Made by a program: the position numbers and the translations under genes. From Orientallactaga sibirica (lineage: Eukaryota; Chordata; Mammalia; Rodentia; Dipodidae), in assembly GCA_036365145.1 (NCBI GenBank), contig JAEOAD010001942.1, positions 1,240,001 to 1,304,000 on the forward strand: 64,000 nucleotides of DNA, given 5' to 3'. The notes beneath the pieces were generated by a model. That model was not told the DNA's origin, made no database searches, and worked only from the letters and a program-made list of their open reading frames with translations. How positions within the stretch are numbered: the first letter of the stretch is position 1; each line of letters starts with the position of its first letter. This document shows, one piece after another, positions 62,371-64,000 of this stretch.

Positions 62371-62639
62371 CAAATATTTTTTTAAAAGAAAGAAATAAAA
62401 AAGAAAGAAAGAAAGAAAGAGGCTAGATCCATGTCTGCTGACATCAAGCGATGAGCACTGCATATGTGTATATTTTAACATCTGTATTGATTGTTCTTTT
62501 TTAATACAAAACATGATACAGTATATGCTCACTGCTACACTCAAATACAAGTGGAAAACAGGCAAAGCAAATTGACATTTCTAGAAGTCAAGAGGGGGTG
62601 CCCCAGGGTGCAGTGTAGTCATCAGAAAATAGCATGAGG

Positions 62640-62785
62640 GCCAGGCCTGGTGACACATGCCTTTAATTCCAGTACTCAGGACGCAGAGGTAGGAGGATCA
62701 CCATGAGTTTGAGGCCACTCTGAGACTATATAGTGAATTCCAGGTTATCCTGGGCTACAGTGAGACCCTACCTTGAAAAGAAGAA
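62640..62785 (+). mobile_element. B1 SINE
   Basis: Sense copy. Confidence 0.85.
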
Positions 62786-62789
62786 AAAA

Positions 62790-63038
62790 GAGCCGGGCCT
62801 GGTGGCACACACCTTTAATCCTAGCGTTTGGGAGGCAGAGGTAGGAGGATTGCCAGGAGCTTGAAACCAACCAGAGCTACAAAGCAAGTTAGTTCCAGGT
62901 CAGCCTGGGAGAGAGTAAGACCAAGCTACGAAAACCAAACCTTCTTAGACAGTGGGATAACTGTTCGAGGCCACCCTGAGATGACATAGTGAATTCCAGG
63001 TCACCCTGGGCTAGAGTGAGAACCTACCTCGAAAAACA
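62790..63038 (+). mobile_element. B1 SINE with a 108 bp copied insert
   Basis: Typical B1 to GGATTGCCAGGA, then 62857-62964 resembles 60726-60810 joined to 61027-61046, then the B1 resumes at TTCGAGGCCACCCTGAG. Confidence 0.85.
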
Positions 63039-63059
63039 AACAACCAACATCAGGAGGTT

Positions 63060-63185
63060 TCAGGGATAGCTGTTCCGGGAGTTGCTCAAATGTGTGTGCT
63101 CACTTTACAAACATCCACTGAGCTGTATGTTGATTTCACACACAGATATGATTGTAGACACAGACTGTACTTCACCACAGAATGT
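63060..63185 (+). mobile_element. Old L1 3' fragment
   Basis: GTGTGCTCACTTTACAAACA and CACTGAGCTGTATG. Confidence 0.5.
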
Positions 63186-63453
63186 ACCTTAGATATGAAT
63201 GCTGACAAGTAGAATTGTTACTCATCTGTTTTTAAAAATCCAAGTGTAGAAAAAAAATCCAAGTGTAGAACATTGCAGAAATGTGAAAATTAGTATTTGA
63301 AAGTTTCACATTCTTCCATTTTTTTCTGTACTAGCTTTTTAAAACAAAATTAAATTATTATAATATATAATATACAAAATACATAAGTATAGAAAATTTA
63401 ATCTCAAATTCCTACAAATTCATTATGTTCTCATGATCTACCAAGCTTTTTCA

Positions 63454-63624
63454 CATATTTTTTTTTTTTTTTTTTTTTTGGTTTTTTTCGAGGTAGGGTC
63501 TCACTCTGGCCCAGGCTGACCTGGAATTAACTATGTAGTCTCAGGGTGGCCTTGAACTCATGGCGATCCTCCTACCTCTGCCTCCCGAGTGCTGGGATTA
63601 AAGGCATGCGCCACCACGCCTGGC
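63454..63624 (-). mobile_element. B1 SINE
   Basis: Near-consensus antisense copy; TTTCACATAT / GGCTCACATATG flanks. Confidence 0.9.
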
Positions 63625-63659
63625 TCACATATGTATTTTATATGTATAGAAAAGAATCT

Positions 63660-63865
63660 AGGGGCTGGGGAAATGGCTCAGTAATTAAAAGTACTTGTTC
63701 TACAATCCTGCAGATCCAAGTTCAACTCCTCAGCACCCTCATAAAAGCCAGAAGCAAAATGGTGCACATGTCTATAATACCATCTCCCTAATGGCAATGG
63801 GAGGCAGAACCCAAAATATCTTAAGCTCACTGGCCAGCTAGACTAGTCTTCCCAGCAGCAAAAAG
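63660..63865 (+). mobile_element. RSINE1-like SINE
   Basis: GGGGCTGGGGAAATGGCTCA head, AGCACCCTCATAAAAGCC and GCAATGGGAGGCAGAACCC; followed by a GA-rich run (63866-63925). Confidence 0.55.
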
Positions 63866-64000
63866 AAAAGAGAGAGAGAGAGAGAAGGAAAAGGAAAGGA
63901 GAGAAAAAGAAAGAAGAAAAAGGAAATAATGTATTACAATTGTTACTGGCAATTACTTTGGAGAATTTCCATTTCTGCTTTTAAAAGTCAAAGTACAGGG

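Overview
The window is rodent nuclear DNA and reads as one T-cell co-receptor gene, CD8B, in a sea of short retroposons. The host is inferred from the repeats. Monomeric 7SL-derived B1 elements occur together with a tRNA-derived B2-type SINE whose 5' head is B2-like (GGCTGGAGAGATGGCTTAG) but whose 3' body differs from mouse or rat B2 (it carries GCATCTGGAGTTCGTTTGCA and a CT-rich/AAATAAA tail). B1 plus B2 points to Myodonta, and the non-murid B2 body suggests a jerboa-type dipodid such as Jaculus. That species call is inference.

Layout. 1-23.8 kb is upstream intergenic DNA: SINEs, L1 3' ends, an antisense solo LTR of IAP type (10778-11130) sitting in an L1 3' UTR, LTR remnants, and an RPL30 retrocopy with an open frame (19546-20022). 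23.8-55.7 kb is CD8B on the + strand. Six coding segments (24096-24138, 27670-28026, 32083-32172, 45129-45218, 47578-47614, 55004-55016) join in phase through GT/AG sites into a complete 209-residue CD8 beta chain: signal peptide, Ig V domain, Thr/Pro stalk, transmembrane helix and short basic tail ending FYK. Intron 3 holds a 4.45 kb direct tandem duplication (35050-39502 and 39505-43980). Intron 4 holds an antisense RPL37A processed pseudogene. Intron 5 holds a UBXN8 processed pseudogene and a MaLR-type solo LTR. 55.7-64 kb is downstream DNA, where CD8A would lie next in other mammals; no CD8A exon is visible before the window ends.

Naming used below: B1 = 7SL-type monomer; B2 short = the B2-type SINE described above; B2 long = the version with an extra internal block (GTGACGCAAGGGCGCAATG, then CACAAGGGGGCGCACGCATC). 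B3, B4, RSINE1, ID, MIR and old L1 fragments are recognised by resemblance to consensus sequences I know, without alignment, so most repeat edges are good to about 10-20 bases. No tRNA, rRNA, CRISPR or bacterial-type system is present, and nothing looks like a new biological system. The most unusual items are structural: the intronic tandem duplication, a B1 carrying a block copied from 2 kb away, a permuted B2 inside UBXN8, and an extra cysteine pair in the CD8B Ig domain.
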